Source: Isoetes taiwanensis (Eukaryota > Streptophyta > Lycopodiopsida > Isoetales > Isoetaceae). From it: 64,000 nucleotides of DNA. The notes below the pieces were generated by a model that searched no databases, was not told the origin of the DNA, and saw only the letters and a program-made list of their open reading frames with translations. Positions within the stretch are counted from its first letter, which is position 1, and the number at the start of each line of letters is the position of its first letter. Made by a program: the position numbers and the translations under genes. This document shows positions 1-11,917 of the stretch, piece after piece. The stretch is from contig JAJEKV010000006.1 of assembly GCA_021234155.1 (NCBI GenBank), positions 6,297,727-6,361,726 of the forward strand, given 5' to 3'.

Positions 1-3
1 AGT

Positions 4-222
4 CAATCAAATATCACTTTAAAGATCATTGTCAATCACGTTGAATACAAGCACTATTATTACCCCTCTTCCAATGTTATTTTCACAATGCCAATGCCAA
101 TATTTTATTTCTTGAATCCACTCAAATATCACTTCAAATTGATAATTGTCAATATGTTGAATACAAGCACTATTAATGCCCCTCTTCCAATGTTATTTTC
201 ACAATGTCAATGCCAAGATTTT
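4..222. repeat. Two tandem copies of a ~118-bp AT-rich unit
   Basis: The phrase with tgttgaatacaagcacta and cccctcttccaatgtt occurs near 37-100 and again near 154-220, with a few substitutions. No gene is visible in either copy. The unit lies inside or next to the Helitron whose 3' end follows at 604. Confidence 0.8.
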
Positions 223-574
223 ATAATAAGCCGATAGGGTTAAGCATCTGGGGTTAAAATGTGGTCCTCCGTATAATAATAAACTTTGGGATGATGATAT
301 AATGAGGACATATTACATGGAGACATATCCAAAACTACACATGATCTTATATGACATACCTCTCAAAAGATCATAAACACTAATGCCCCTACTTATGGAG
401 CGCATTTTCGGGTCTACAAATCATTTCAGCTAGAGGCGATATCTGATTCCATTATATGAGCTTATCTTCCGAGATGAGTTGTCTCATGTATTTGATCTTT
501 AATATCAACATGTGTTGTCGAAAGTTACACATATGGACGTTAAATGCCGAGTAAAAACACATCCCAAGACATTA

Positions 575-604
575 GCCCGGCAACGCCGGGCACACGTTTA
601 CTAG
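575..604 (+). mobile_element. Helitron 3' terminus (hairpin plus CTAG)
   Basis: A perfect 7-bp stem GCCCGGC/GCCGGGC with loop AAC (575-591) is followed after about 9 bases by CTAG (601-604) and a host T. A GC-rich hairpin a few bases before CTRR is the diagnostic 3' end of plant Helitrons, which insert between A and T. The element would extend left and its 5' TC end is not recognisable in the window, so it is probably non-autonomous or cut by the window edge. Confidence 0.7.
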
Positions 605-1059
605 TTAACCTTCAAATGCATTTCTTGATTCTAGGTTAATACCCCTTCATCCGTTAATAACATTACTAATTCTCACATTCCCTTCATGTCACATATTCAC
701 TACTTGTGATCATTCTATTCAGGATCAACAAACATTATTGTCTTTATCCTGTTTGTATCTGTATTTTCTATAATTTTTCCAACTGAGTCATATATTGGTT
801 TTGAATTTTCCACAATATCTGAATATATTCCCAGACTTCTTTGTAACTTTAGAAATCTGTGTACTGGAAGACCCTGGTTTTTTTGTATTCCACTGTAATA
901 ATGCCCTTAACAACCACATCCCTGATGAAATGTACATGTAATTCAACATGTTTAGTTCTTATCAAGAACTGGATTCCTTGCTTTAGCCAAACAACTTACA
1001 CTGTCTCTAAAAAGTACAGTAGGTTGATTTTGTATTGCTCCTAGCTCAAATAATAATCA
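605..1059. other. Stretch without a recognisable gene
   Basis: This AT-rich sequence lies between the Helitron end and the copia remnant. The 61-codon frame at 859-1044 has no family features. It may be 3' sequence of the minus-strand copia element, but no LTR is identifiable. Confidence 0.4.
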
Positions 1060-2165
1060 TCTCACCCAAACTACTTCTCTAGCAGTAAAAAAAGCAGCAT
1101 TATATTTTGCTTCTGCTGTAGACATAGCTGTGCACCCTTGCTTTTTGCTTCTCCAAGAGACTGTACTACCTCCAACTTGCAAAACGTATCCTGAAGTTGA
1201 CTCCCTTGTATCCAAGTTTCCTGCCTAGTTTGCATCTGAATATGCAGTCAATTCAAGATTGGTATTTCTAAAGGTTAAATCTTCATCTTGTGTTCCCTTC
1301 AAAAATCTAAGCACACATTTGGTTGCCAACCAATGTTGTTTTGCAAGGTTATTTTCCAATCTACTTAGTAGATTTACACTGTATACTATATTAGGCAGCA
1401 ATTAGCTACATACAATAGACATCCTACTAATTCTTTATACGGATATTTTTCCATCTCTATCAACTCATCTTCAGACTTAGGGATTAAATTCAATGATAAA
1501 TTCAGCCCTATTGCTACAGGGGATTTTACACTTTTGCAGTGCACCATTCCAAACTTTTGCAACATGCCCGTTAATATTCCTGCTTTGAGTCAGTGTTATT
1601 CGTTTGAGATCTCGATTCCTCTGAATCTTAATCCCAAGAAATCTTTGCAATGGACCTACGTCTGTCATCTAAAACCTGTTACTCAGCACTGTCTTGCAGC
1701 GATTTAAGCATTCTGAATTGTTTGCCACCATTATGTTATCATCTACATATAAAGCAATGATATAAAAATGACCTTTTTCTCTATAAATATATAAGTTACC
1801 ATCATTTTGGAGTTTAAACCCTTGCTCCTTCAAAAAACCATCCATGCATAAATACCATTGCCTTGGTGATTGCTTGACTCCGTACACAGCCTTTTTAAGC
1901 TTCCATATCATATTTTCTCCATGCTCGAATCTTTTAGCTGACTGCATGAAAATCTCTTCATCTAGATTAGCATTTAGAAAAGCAGTGTTAACATCCATAT
2001 GGTGAATTTAAAGGTCTAATGCATTGGCAAAAGCAAGAAGAATTCTCAAACTGGTTAGCTTCACAATTGGGAAAAAAGTCTCATCATAATCTATACCCTT
2101 TTTTTGAGAATATCCTTGAGCAACTAGTCTGCCTTGGAGTTTTGTTCTCCATCATTTCCAACTTT
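1060..2165 (-). pseudogene. Ty1/copia pol remnant (RT and RNase H)
   Basis: Read on the minus strand, the region gives copia reverse transcriptase. The 1669-1998 segment carries MDVNTAFLNANLDEEIF, WKLKKAVYGVKQSPRQWY and the catalytic LYVDDNIM motif. The 1477-1668 segment continues with LGIKIQRN. Near 1060-1250 the RNase H part can be read (a SDAN..GNLDTRESTSGY-like stretch, then SWRSKKQGC and STAEAKY). A further stretch before the RT resembles the upstream KLQGRLVAQGYSQKKGIDYDE region. Gag, protease and integrase are absent and several stops and frameshifts interrupt the frame, so this is an old truncated copy. The TIR element at 2183 begins just beyond its upstream edge. Confidence 0.85.
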
Positions 2166-2182
2166 TAGTTTGAACACATCCT

Positions 2183-3780
2183 GGGAAGGGACTCGCAAAG
2201 AACACAAAAATCGGACATTTTCATATTGCTTTCTAAATGCGTTGCATCGCATTTTTGTTATAAATACGTTTTATTTGGCCAAATTTAGTTGTTAATTAGC
2301 TGCATTACTGCCCGCTTCTATTCTGCTAGCTTGAGCCCACCTTGCCTACTCTTAATCTCCACCTTCACTCTCCCATTCTTGTTCTCGCACATTCCTCGCA
2401 CTTTGTGAACCTCCTCGTTAGGGAATCTGATTTGCCTTCAATCTCACTTTTCTTCTTGACCTTCCTCTTGACTTTGCGCTCCCATGGCTCCACCTTTAAC
2501 TCAACCTCGTTCAGTGTTATTTATATTGGGGCATCTATTCATAGGTTTCGGCATGCTATCAAATTTCCTTCTGACATCTCATTCAGAGCTACCTTTTCTC
2601 TTTTAGTTAACATTTTCATATTGCTTTCCAAATGCATTACACATTTTTGTTACAAGTACATTTTATTTGGCCAATTTTAAGTTTACATTGTATGTCTTGT
2701 TGTTGTTTTTTAATGTTTTTTGGTTGTAGCCTTACCCCATTATCATATATCATTTCACATCTTTTATACTTGCTTTATGTGCATACGACTTATTTGCATT
2801 TGGCACTTCATTGCATTTTTGTGGCATGGATTTTATATTGGATATATCCTCTTTGGTTCTCATTTTTCTGGTTATGACGTATTTGTGTTTGACACTCCAA
2901 TGCATTTTTTACTACAGACATGATCTATGGACACCATCCTTGTTGTCGACGTTTTTTACATTCTTATTGCAACCTTGTCCAGATTTTTCATTTTTTGGAT
3001 CGTTTGTTCTCGCTCGCCACACTTTGTCATATCGTCAACCTCAAGAATTCCGCTCTAACCTTGGCATTCTCGCCCTTTATCTCCCCTATATCATTGACCA
3101 TAACTTTACCTTCACCTTGCACCCTATGGTTATTTCTTGTTGCATTTGTTCCCAGGCTCAGCATTCATCCTTTCTCATATTTTGCCTAAGCTTAAATTAT
3201 ATTACGTTGTTGCCCTTTTTTCCAAAACATTGCTCTACAATCTGTCATTATATTGGTGCTTGTCATTCATTCTGTAACAGTTATGCTTAGAGAAGTTCCT
3301 TTTCGTATCCTTCGTCATTACCTTACCGTCTCCTTCGACCCTGATTCCGACCGTATCATCTTACCTTCGCCTTACACCCACACGGTACGCACTCTGCTCG
3401 TCGCAACAGTGCCTCCGTAGGAGCGGCCCAAGGAGTTTCGCATGCTGGTGCTCATGCTTCAAGTGGACGACAGTCGTCATCTTCTCACTCTTGCTATGTC
3501 ATTTGGACTTTAACTCAATGTTTTGATGTTTCTCGTCAGCTTGGCTTATATATACACGGTACACACTCTGCTCGTCGCAACAGTGCCTCCATAAGAGCGG
3601 CCCAAGGAGTTTCACATGCTGGTGCTCATGCTTCAAGCAGACGGCAGCTGTCATCTTCTCACTCTTGCTATGTCATTTGGACTCTAACTCAATGTTTTGA
3701 TGTTTCTCGTTAGCTTGGCTTATATAAAGGAAGTTCTCTAGTTGTCGGCCGGTTTTTGTATTCTTTGCGAGTCCCTTACC
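2183..3780. mobile_element. 1.6-kb non-autonomous element with ~30-bp TIRs
   Basis: The left end AAGGGACTCGCAAAGAACAC (from about 2187) is mirrored at the right end near 3749-3777 (read inverted as AAGGGACTCGCAAAGAATAC). About 28 of the terminal 32 bases match. Inside are two diverged direct copies of a ~70-bp sequence (2219-2291 and 2613-2683) and a 174-bp tandem duplication (3381-3728). Open frames at 2342-3290 are rich in Leu, Phe, His and Ser, overlap each other and match no family I know, so I do not call a gene. I could not find a convincing target-site duplication, so the superfamily is undecided. Confidence 0.6.
3381..3728. repeat. Tandem duplication, period 174 bp
   Basis: The unit starting cacggtacgcactctgctcg (3381) recurs at 3555 with about 92-95% identity and ends in ttggcttatata. 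It includes short phrases such as gtgcctccgtaggagcggcc and aatgttttgatgtttctcgt. It forms the right third of the TIR element. Confidence 0.85.
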
Positions 3781-3790
3781 AAAATAGGCA

Positions 3791-4180
3791 TTGAGCCGAG
3801 CCATCGGATTGGCATTTTGGGAAGGGACGAGCAGCTATATATACATTATTCATTCTTATGGTTGGTTATCGACGTCTTCTCATGGCAGCGTCTCTTCCTT
3901 GCCCATATGTGTTCCTGAGACATCAGGAGTTCGCAAGCTCATTCTCCACGATACACATAACAGTCCTATACCGGGGCATGCAGGATTTATGAAGGCATAT
4001 TTCAAGATCCGATCCAGTTATTTTTGGCTAGCTATGAAGAAACACATTGCCCGATACATTAAACAATGTCAAGTATGTCAGCAAACAAAGGCAGAATAGT
4101 TATGCATCCCAAGGAATTGCAACCCTTAGATGGACCTAATGCAAAATGGGAAGTTATTACCATGGATTAAGCAGCTGGTG
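3791..4180 (+). pseudogene. Ty3/gypsy integrase N-terminal fragment
   Basis: The frame 3791-4099 ends with a gypsy integrase zinc-binding (HHCC) segment: LILHDTHNSPIPGHAGFMKA, then a YFKIRSSYFW segment and CQVCQQTKAE. Beyond a stop at 4099 the sequence still reads ELQPLDGPNAKWEVITMD, the linker into the integrase core, before homology stops at about 4170. It resembles the integrase of element 1 (51562-51804) and is probably a relic of a related element in the opposite orientation. Confidence 0.75.
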
Positions 4181-4189
4181 GTCTTCAAA

Positions 4190-5417
4190 TGTTGGATTTT
4201 CACCTCCGAAGATGATGATATCGAAGTTTATTTGAAGGATTCTCATTGGTAAGGATAATTCTCCTGGCTTGATGTTGTTGATGCAGCCAATTCAGCATTG
4301 TCTCCCATTTCATAAGGCCACCATTAAGCCTCTCTTTATCATATACATTCGTATCCTAACGCTTCTCCCTTTCTAAAGAGGTTGCTTGCTGTTTGGGACA
4401 CTGTCAGGTCTCTTTTTCATATCAATCCTAAGGCGTGTCTTCAGCTGTCTACTCCATGCTGGTGCATTCCTTTGCAAGACACTCCTGAGAATATGCCTCT
4501 AAGTGTTATTGTTCATCCAAAGACACAATGACATTGGATAGCAACTGGTATAAGCACTATTGCAGCTTGGTATGAGTCTGGTCATCTCATTTCATGGGAA
4601 GCATTTAGAACAAAATTCTTATTGTACAATTGGGATAGAGGAATTTAGACTCATATTGCTGCATTGTTGCCACAAGGTACTGGCCCACAAATTGAAGTAA
4701 CTGTATGGGATTGCCATCAGGGTATCAAGCTAGGGTGCTTTGTTTCTTCTGTGTATAAATTGCTTCTGCATTCTGAAATCTTGCCTCCGTCTAATAGATG
4801 GCATATTCAGGTCCCTCACCCACAATAGAAAAATGTTTGGACATGGGTACGAGATAAGTTGCTTCATCCCAAAGTGGCGGTTTTGTGGTGCAAGTGATCC
4901 ATAGATGCCTCAGAGTCAATAGGCTGGTCTATAAAATTGATAATCGGATTTTAGAGCTCTGTCCTTTGTGTAAGCAAAGGGTTGAGAGTATTAAGCATTG
5001 TTTTTTCGTGTGCATGGCCTTGGTTGTTAACCCTATTTGGCACGTCTCAATCTAGCCAGCAAGTTCTGCTCGCTACGTATCTTAATGCATGGCACAAATG
5101 GCGGAAATGAGCTTTCCATCTTGCGTGTGGCTGGCTATTATAGTCGATCTGAAAGAGAAGGAGACTATTTATTTTTAAGGGCATGGATACTGCAGATGGC
5201 ATTCTTCTTTAATGGACATATAATAAAATTGTTATGGCTTATAATTGTTCTTCTCTTGATCAAGAGAAGAAAGTACTGATTTGGCATACTTACATTCAGA
5301 CAGGTGGTTGTGCTCAATTGGATCAGTTTGTCCTCTGGGGTTATAGTCCTATCTTTGCATTTTATGTTGTTATAATTTTGATTGGTAAATAAACATTGTT
5401 GTCCTTAAGAAAAAAAA
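4190..5417 (+). pseudogene. LINE (L1-type) 3' end with zf-RVT domain and poly(A)
   Basis: Plus-strand frames resemble the C-terminal part of plant non-LTR reverse transcriptases. Readable pieces are AAWYESGHLISWEAF, VWTWVRDKLLHPKVAVLW and a cysteine/histidine zf-RVT module, CPLCKQRVESIKHCFFVC. The segment ends in an A-rich tail (about 5408-5417) after a possible polyadenylation signal aataaa at 5389. Stops and shifts show it is a dead 5'-truncated copy. Its 5' limit is approximate. Confidence 0.65.
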
Positions 5418-6857
5418 ATGATGGAAAAATGTTGCATTTAGATTATTCATGTTTTGATGGAAAAATGTTGAATGAGCTTTCTAAATGAAGTGATAGAAAT
5501 GTACACCAGATGTATGTTGCGTGGGATCTTCTTGTTTGGCAATGCACCTTCCCACTATTTCTTGCAATGAACTTGAACCTTCGCAAACTTCTTTTAACTA
5601 GGCCTTTGGGCCAATTTCCAAACTCATTTATTTTGATGATGACGCAAGGATGAAGCCCATCGTCAATAATTCATGCTTAGACAAAACTTGTCCTGTTGCA
5701 TACAATACATGATTTCAGTGCAAGATGGAATTGATTGGGTAAGTACATTGGTATTGATTTGAGCAAGGACTACCTAAAAATATGAGCATTTTAAGGTATT
5801 TAGCTATAAGAGAACAAAATGGACTTCGATGCATGAAAGATCTCAGATCATACATGTTGGACATCAAGGTACAAATTTATTCTCTATGAACATAAACTCA
5901 CTTACCATCACAAAAGACTAACTACAACATTCAAACTGAAGTTCCTCCAACACGGAACAGAGTAAAATGCCGAACATGATAGCTCTCTGCCATGCATCTC
6001 AATGAAATCTCTATTTTGTTATAGCTACTTTATTTGTCAGAAATCTTGACACTTCAAAGTAGAAAAGCATATAGTATGGATTGGAGTAGAAGCTTAGATA
6101 AACCAAACAACCCACAACACAAAGAACTTTGCTAACCAGATCACCCCAGAAAACAAAGACTGACTCATGACCTCCATATCTGAATATAGTAAGCTCAATC
6201 ATAAAATGGATGTGTTCCTTCAGAATGACCCAAAAAAAGATTACCATGTCAGAATTCTCATCGAAAGGCTAACCCGTTAAGTAAGATGCCTCCTCGAATA
6301 GCTCCACAATAGCACTATGCTAAACTCCATAGCAACATGGCAACTGGGGAGCTCATTCTGTCTCCGGAATGGAAAACGACGCTCCAATTCCGCTCAGCAG
6401 GTCATCAATTGGTAATCAGCTGCCAAATACCCCCCTCCCCAGTTGCCATGTTGTGGGGAGATGGAGCTGGGTTGCTGATTCCAGGACCCGCTACCGGCTC
6501 CCGTCGGTTGCAGGACCCCCTGGAATCAACTTCCCAACTTCCATCCCCCCATACATCAAATCAAACATACGATATTTACAAACTTTGTGGTATGAAGTAC
6601 TATTTATTTAACCTATTACACCATTACTATTATTTATCAATCGTCGAAGGACACGTGGCATATAAAAAATGGGCCAATCAAAGAAACCTTGATATGAAGA
6701 GTAGATAACGGGTCCGGTGATAGACAAACGGGTTGCACCTTTTCGCCAAATTTGAACGCTTGTAGTGGAGTCCACTTCACTGATCCCATTCTTCAAGCCC
6801 TAACGCTTGGCTATGGCTGCCTGGCATTCCTTGTGAGACTGTGATGCACTTTTCTTC
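5418..6857. other. Region upstream of the ARI gene, with nested inverted repeats
   Basis: No coding exon is recognised. A 16-base phrase tgatggaaaaatgttg occurs twice just after the LINE tail. At 6330-6351 and 6432-6454 there is an inverted repeat around catggcaactgggga, and nearby gattccaggaccc faces ccccctggaatcaa, so the segment can fold into two hairpins. The last ~150 bases before 6858 presumably include the ARI promoter and 5' UTR. No clear TATA box is visible. Confidence 0.45.
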
Positions 6858-9800
6858 ATGGATTCCGAAGACGACATGAACGATGGATCAAATTCGGATC
6901 CAGAGTACGACGATTTTTATCATAAAGATGAGGATGATGATAGTGACTTAATGCCCACAGATGACGATGATGAGGATTGCGTCCTTGGCTATGCTGATCA
7001 CGTCGTTGATGATTTTCACATTGCTTCCAGGCAACCACAGGTAGATCGTGTATCTTTTGAATGAAGTTAGGTTGCTCTACTACAACATGCTTAAGTTGTA
7101 TTATAACAAGTTTGTTCTATATGGAGATTACTATCTTTAGCTATAACGCAGTGAAGCTCCAGGGTCTCGACAAAAAGATTGCAATATCTAAGATTTTCTT
7201 TCGGGGTTGCCTCATTTGGCTCTTTATGCAGCTATTTAGTAAAAATTGTTGTATTTCTGCGTTTCAAGATGTCTGAGTAAATGTAATGCATTTTCTTGGT
7301 TTGTATTCTCTTCTTAATTTGGGATCTCTGGAATATAGAAACAGTATACCGTATTGGATGAGGCGATGATACTTGATCGGCAAAAGCAAGCGATTGAGAA
7401 TGTTGCTACTGTTCTTTCTATCCCCGACATGGAGGCTGGTACCCTTTTGCGGCATTTTAAATGGTGTGCACTGTTCGACTTATGTCTTAGAGTTGGACGA
7501 ATATTGATACTTGTTTTGGATGAATTTCATTTCAGAAAGGCTGTTTATATGAATTTCATCTCAGAAAGCCTAAATTCTAAGTGTTTTTATCAGGAGTGTA
7601 AGCAGAGTGAATGATGAGTGGTTTGCAAATGAACAAGCTGTGAGAAATGCCGTAGGCTTGCTTGAGAAGCCAGCATCGGAGGTTGGGCATGTTCCAAAAG
7701 AGGTAGGCATTAACAGCAGCAGTTGGGTTGCTTTCTTGTTTCTCACTTTTCACAATTACTAAATGCTTCTCTGATATGTGCAGTTTGTTTGTGGAATTTG
7801 CTTTGAGTCTCATCTCAGATCACAAATGAAAGCACCAGTTTGCAATCACTTTTTCTGCGTCATGTGCTGGACAGGTGATTGAACAAATCAAATAACAAAA
7901 AGAGGGAATGTTCTGGCTGCCAGATAACCTAAATGCATGTCTGCATTCGGATACGACATCATGGAGTGATGTGGAACAGTTTACATGATTTTCTTAATAT
8001 AGAACATTATTCTGCTGCTTTTTTCATACAAGTAGATCCATTGCAGCTGCAGCCATTACATACTCATGTTTCGATGCAATTAACTTTGCAGGTTATATTC
8101 ATACTGCCATCAGTGATGGACCAGGTTGTTTAACATTACGTTGCCCTGATCCATCATGTGAGGCTGCTGTTGGTGAAGACATGGTTCTTTCTTTGGTATC
8201 TGAAGAAGATCGCAAGAAGTACATGCGGTATCTCTTGAGATCATATATTGAAGATAACAGAAAGGTTACATTTCCCGTCTTCATATAGTTTGAAATGAAA
8301 CATAATCCAGGTCTAGTGGATTGGGGTCCAAGGGGGATGTAGACCCAATTTTGCTTAGAAGAAGGCTACTTGGAAAAAGGACATGCAAATCAAAGCATGG
8401 CCTTGGCTACATGAATGCATAAATTTAGTAACTAAATTGGACGGAATTTTCTTAGGCTTGCTATATGGACAACAGTTGTTAAGTTCTGTTTATATCATTA
8501 CAGACCAAATGGTGCCCAGCTCCAGGCTGCGAGTATGCTGTGGAATTTAGTCCTGGAAGTGGGTCGTATGATGTCATATGTGACTGCCATCACATGTTTT
8601 GCTGGAATGTAAGTGCAGATTGCAATAAGTGGAAAAATTGCTATCTATACTCAATTGATGTTTTGTATATTCAACGCAACAGTATATCTTTCATATATTC
8701 AGTAACAGTTGTTTTGCATACTCAACAAAAGCTGCAAATAATTTTCATATTCTCAGTGCTTAGAGGAGGCACATCGTCCTGTTGAGTGCATGACTGTAGC
8801 AAGGTGGATTTTAAAAAACAGTGCCGAGTCGGAAAACATGAACTGGTTAGTTTTATTTTTAAGTGTTAATGGTTTTGTCCTGATACTGAGCTTTTGATTA
8901 GAATCCACAAAGTTTGTATCAGAGGACTTTGTTTGGTTGATATGGTTTTATGTGCAGGAATAATGTATGGCTGGTGATCTAACAGGATTCTGGCTAATTC
9001 CAAGCCATGCCCGAAGTGTAAAAGACCCATCGAGAAGAACCAAGGTTGCATGCACATAACATGTACACCACCCTGTAAATTTGAGTTTTGCTGGTAAGTT
9101 AATTATCATCTCCCTAGCGTTTGTTGTTGTTTCGCATGGTACTTTCCTATGACAATAAGGTTGCAGTTTCCTTATCCATCTTGTGCAGGCTTTGCCTTGG
9201 CTCATGGGCTGAACATGGCGAACGTACTGGGGGATTTTACGCTTGCAATCGCTATGAATCTGCAAAGCAAGAGGGGTTGGTATGCACTTTCTTACTTTCT
9301 ACCGGCATTATTCAATAATGTTAGGCTGATGGTTTTAAATGAATTCCACAGTATGATGAAGCCGAAAGGAGAAGGGAAATGGCTAAGAGCTTATTAGAAC
9401 GATACACTCATTATTATGAAAGATGGGCTACTAATGAATCAGTTAAGAACGTGATGATTGTGTTCTTCAGTTCAATGTTTCTTGATAATGTTAAGCTAAA
9501 GTGCATGTTTTCCTTTATAGTCGAGGGCCAAGGCACTTGCTGATCTTCAGCAAATGAAGGAAGTTGAGGTATCATTGGTGTTTTCGATATCATTAACCTA
9601 TACCAATGGTTTTTTGCTGTTGTTGGGAACCCTTGTAACATTCTGTGGGTTTGCAGATTGAAAAGTTGAGTGATAAGCAGTGCCAATCCATCTCTCAGCT
9701 AAAGTTTATTTCTGAAGCTTGGGAGCAGGTAATCATCTTCTTGTATTCTGAACTTCAAATAGTTCGCATGCATAATGGGTTACAGATTGCAAATTCTGTA

Positions 9801-10426
9801 CTTTGGTAATATTGTGTAATGTTAATTTGCAGATTGTGGAGTGTCGACGAGTTTTAAAGTGGACGTATGCATATGGATACTATCTTCCTGAAGAAGAGAC
9901 AGCCAAGAGACATTTTTTTGAATATTTGCAAGGTTATAAATCTGGGAACACTTCTTTTATTCTTGTTGATTATCTTCTGAAGGATAGAAATTCCAGGTGA
10001 AGCAGAAGCTGGGTTGGAACGATTACATCAATGTGCTGAAAAGGACTTGAAAGTGTTCCTTGAAGGAGATGTTCCACAAAGTGCATTTACAGAGTTCCGC
10101 ACAAAGTTGGCAGGCTTGACCAGGTTGTTATAAGCTGCCTGCATCCGTTTTTCTTAGGAACACATGGTTTCTTTACATTTACATTTCCTTGAAAGTTGAT
10201 GCTAATTGAAATGAAATGCAGTGTTACAAGAACATATTTCGAGAATTTGGTTCGAGCCTTGGAGAATGGCCTAGTTGACGTGGATGTTGATATTTCAAGG
10301 GATGGCAGGCCTAATGCTAACTGCAAAGGTTCTGGGAGCTCGAAAACAAGGGCAGGCAAGTCAAAGGCTGGCAGCTCAAAAAGTGGTGGTCCTGTCAGTC
10401 GTAATTCAGATGATAGTAGTGGTTAG
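6858..10426 (+). CDS. ARI8: ARIADNE-type RBR E3 ubiquitin ligase
   Basis: Fifteen exons with GT-AG introns give 569 codons: 6858-7040, 7345-7463, 7594-7702, 7784-7874, 8092-8264, 8504-8608, 8757-8845, 8986-9093, 9189-9279, 9352-9441, 9521-9568, 9657-9728, 9833-9932, 9997-10123, 10222-10426. The N-terminus is acidic ([10 protein letters not shown]). RING1 reads CGIC...[10 protein letters not shown], then LRCPDPSC. The IBR has [22 protein letters not shown] and HRPVEC. RING2 has [16 protein letters not shown] with the expected catalytic cysteine in GCMHITC. The Ariadne domain contains [33 protein letters not shown] and FFEYLQG. The Ser/Gly/Lys-rich tail ends in DDSSG. RBR ligases take ubiquitin from E2 onto the RING2 cysteine before passing it on. 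Length and motif order match the Arabidopsis ARI5/7/8 group; the exact paralogue is inferred. No break was found, so the gene looks functional. Confidence 0.95.
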
Positions 10427-11274
10427 TGATGATGTGTAACAGCATTGTTCTGTGCCAATGTACAAAGGTTCACCTATGAATATTACATTTGTTATGAACT
10501 TTTTTGTCATTCACATCAGTTTGTCTCATTATCAACCATTGCGTGCTTCTCTTACAATAATGAACGGAATCAATAGATTACCAAAGACCAAGTCCATTGC
10601 ATAACTGGCTTGTCATGGGCTCTAAATGGACTGGGTTAGCCCTTATCCCCATCCCCTATCCACCCTCAAACAGAATATGATTATTACAGAATATGATTAT
10701 ACTTCCTTAACCGGCAGGCGTTTGGATCCAAGCATTCCTGGCCATTGATTCATGCCCTGTGATAGGGCATAACAGGCAATCAAAACTTCTGGGAGGCACA
10801 ACAGCGTGCACAACGGTGGACAGGGCAAGCAGACTTCTGGGAGGGACATCCTCGAACCTATGATAATCGATCTGGACAGCCCCGAACCTCTGATAATCGA
10901 GCTGTGCAGCCTCCCAAACCTCTGATAACCCATCTGCTGCCTGCCTGAACCTCTGATAATCCAGCAACGGATGAGGCAGCTTGCCTGCCCGGTTAAAGGG
11001 GATAAACACCCCTGCTCGCCCATTACCTCAGATAAACTGGCTCGCCCCTCCAGGCTCGCCAGTTTATCTGAGGTAATGGGCTCTCAGGGGTGTTTATCCC
11101 CTTCATCCACCCTCAAACAGAATATGATTATTAAATCCACTAAGTAGGTTATAAGAAGTTATAAGTTCTAAGGAGTTTTGTATTCTTGAAAGGGAATAAA
11201 TAATATAAAACAGCTTTATTGATGCCCCTATTTATAAAGAGCCGCTTCGATTCCGAAGGAGAAGAATATTATTT
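10427..11274. repeat. ARI 3' flank: short tandem motif and a 44-bp-arm hairpin
   Basis: After the ARI 3' UTR, 10854-10975 holds four imperfect ~32-bp units each containing ctmtgataa. At 10998-11041 and 11058-11101 two 44-bp arms are almost perfect inverted copies around a 16-base loop (ggggataaacacccctg ... caggggtgtttatcccc). The phrase ccaccctcaaacagaatatg lies on both sides, at about 10660 and 11107, so the block looks like an insertion between direct repeats or a local duplication. No gene is seen. Confidence 0.75.
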
Positions 11275-11275
11275 A

Positions 11276-11873
11276 CTAGTAACGGTGCCTAGTGTTGCTG
11301 GGCATAAGTTAGAAGCATGTACATGTTTTGGCCTCAAGGAGAAAAGCTTGTAGTAATAACGATGCTCCACATTGTTGAGCTTTTACTTTGAAACTTGTAG
11401 ATGATACACAAGCATGAGTTAATGGGCTTTACTTGGAAACATGTAGATAATACACACTGTCTACATCCCACACACCTAAAACTGAACCTAAACCTTAAGC
11501 CTAACATGGAATCTTGACCATTTGCAGCATCAAATTTTGATTATTGGATCACTTTCATTTAAGGCATGCATAGTCGAAAGTTTCTTGGAAAAAAATGTGA
11601 AAAACAGGGAATTCTTTTGTTAAATTCGGTCACTCTAAAAAAATCCGATATGGAAGATGCGACGTGATCATGTAGGGGATAGCATACATAAGTTATGTGT
11701 CAATATTGACTTTTGATTATGTAGAGGCTTGTATCAATGCCTTTGCCCTAAATGTACGGCATAAGGAATTATCTAACATATATCAACACTAAGGATGTCT
11801 TTTTATTTCAAGTCATTTTTCCGTTATTCTTATGTTATGTAATACATATTTCAGTGAGACTTTCAAGGAAATA

Positions 11874-11917
<44 letters not shown>

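Noticed and set aside
2342-3290. Hydrophobic plus-strand frames as membrane proteins
   Set aside because: They overlap in several frames, arise from CT-rich repetitive DNA and show no family pattern.
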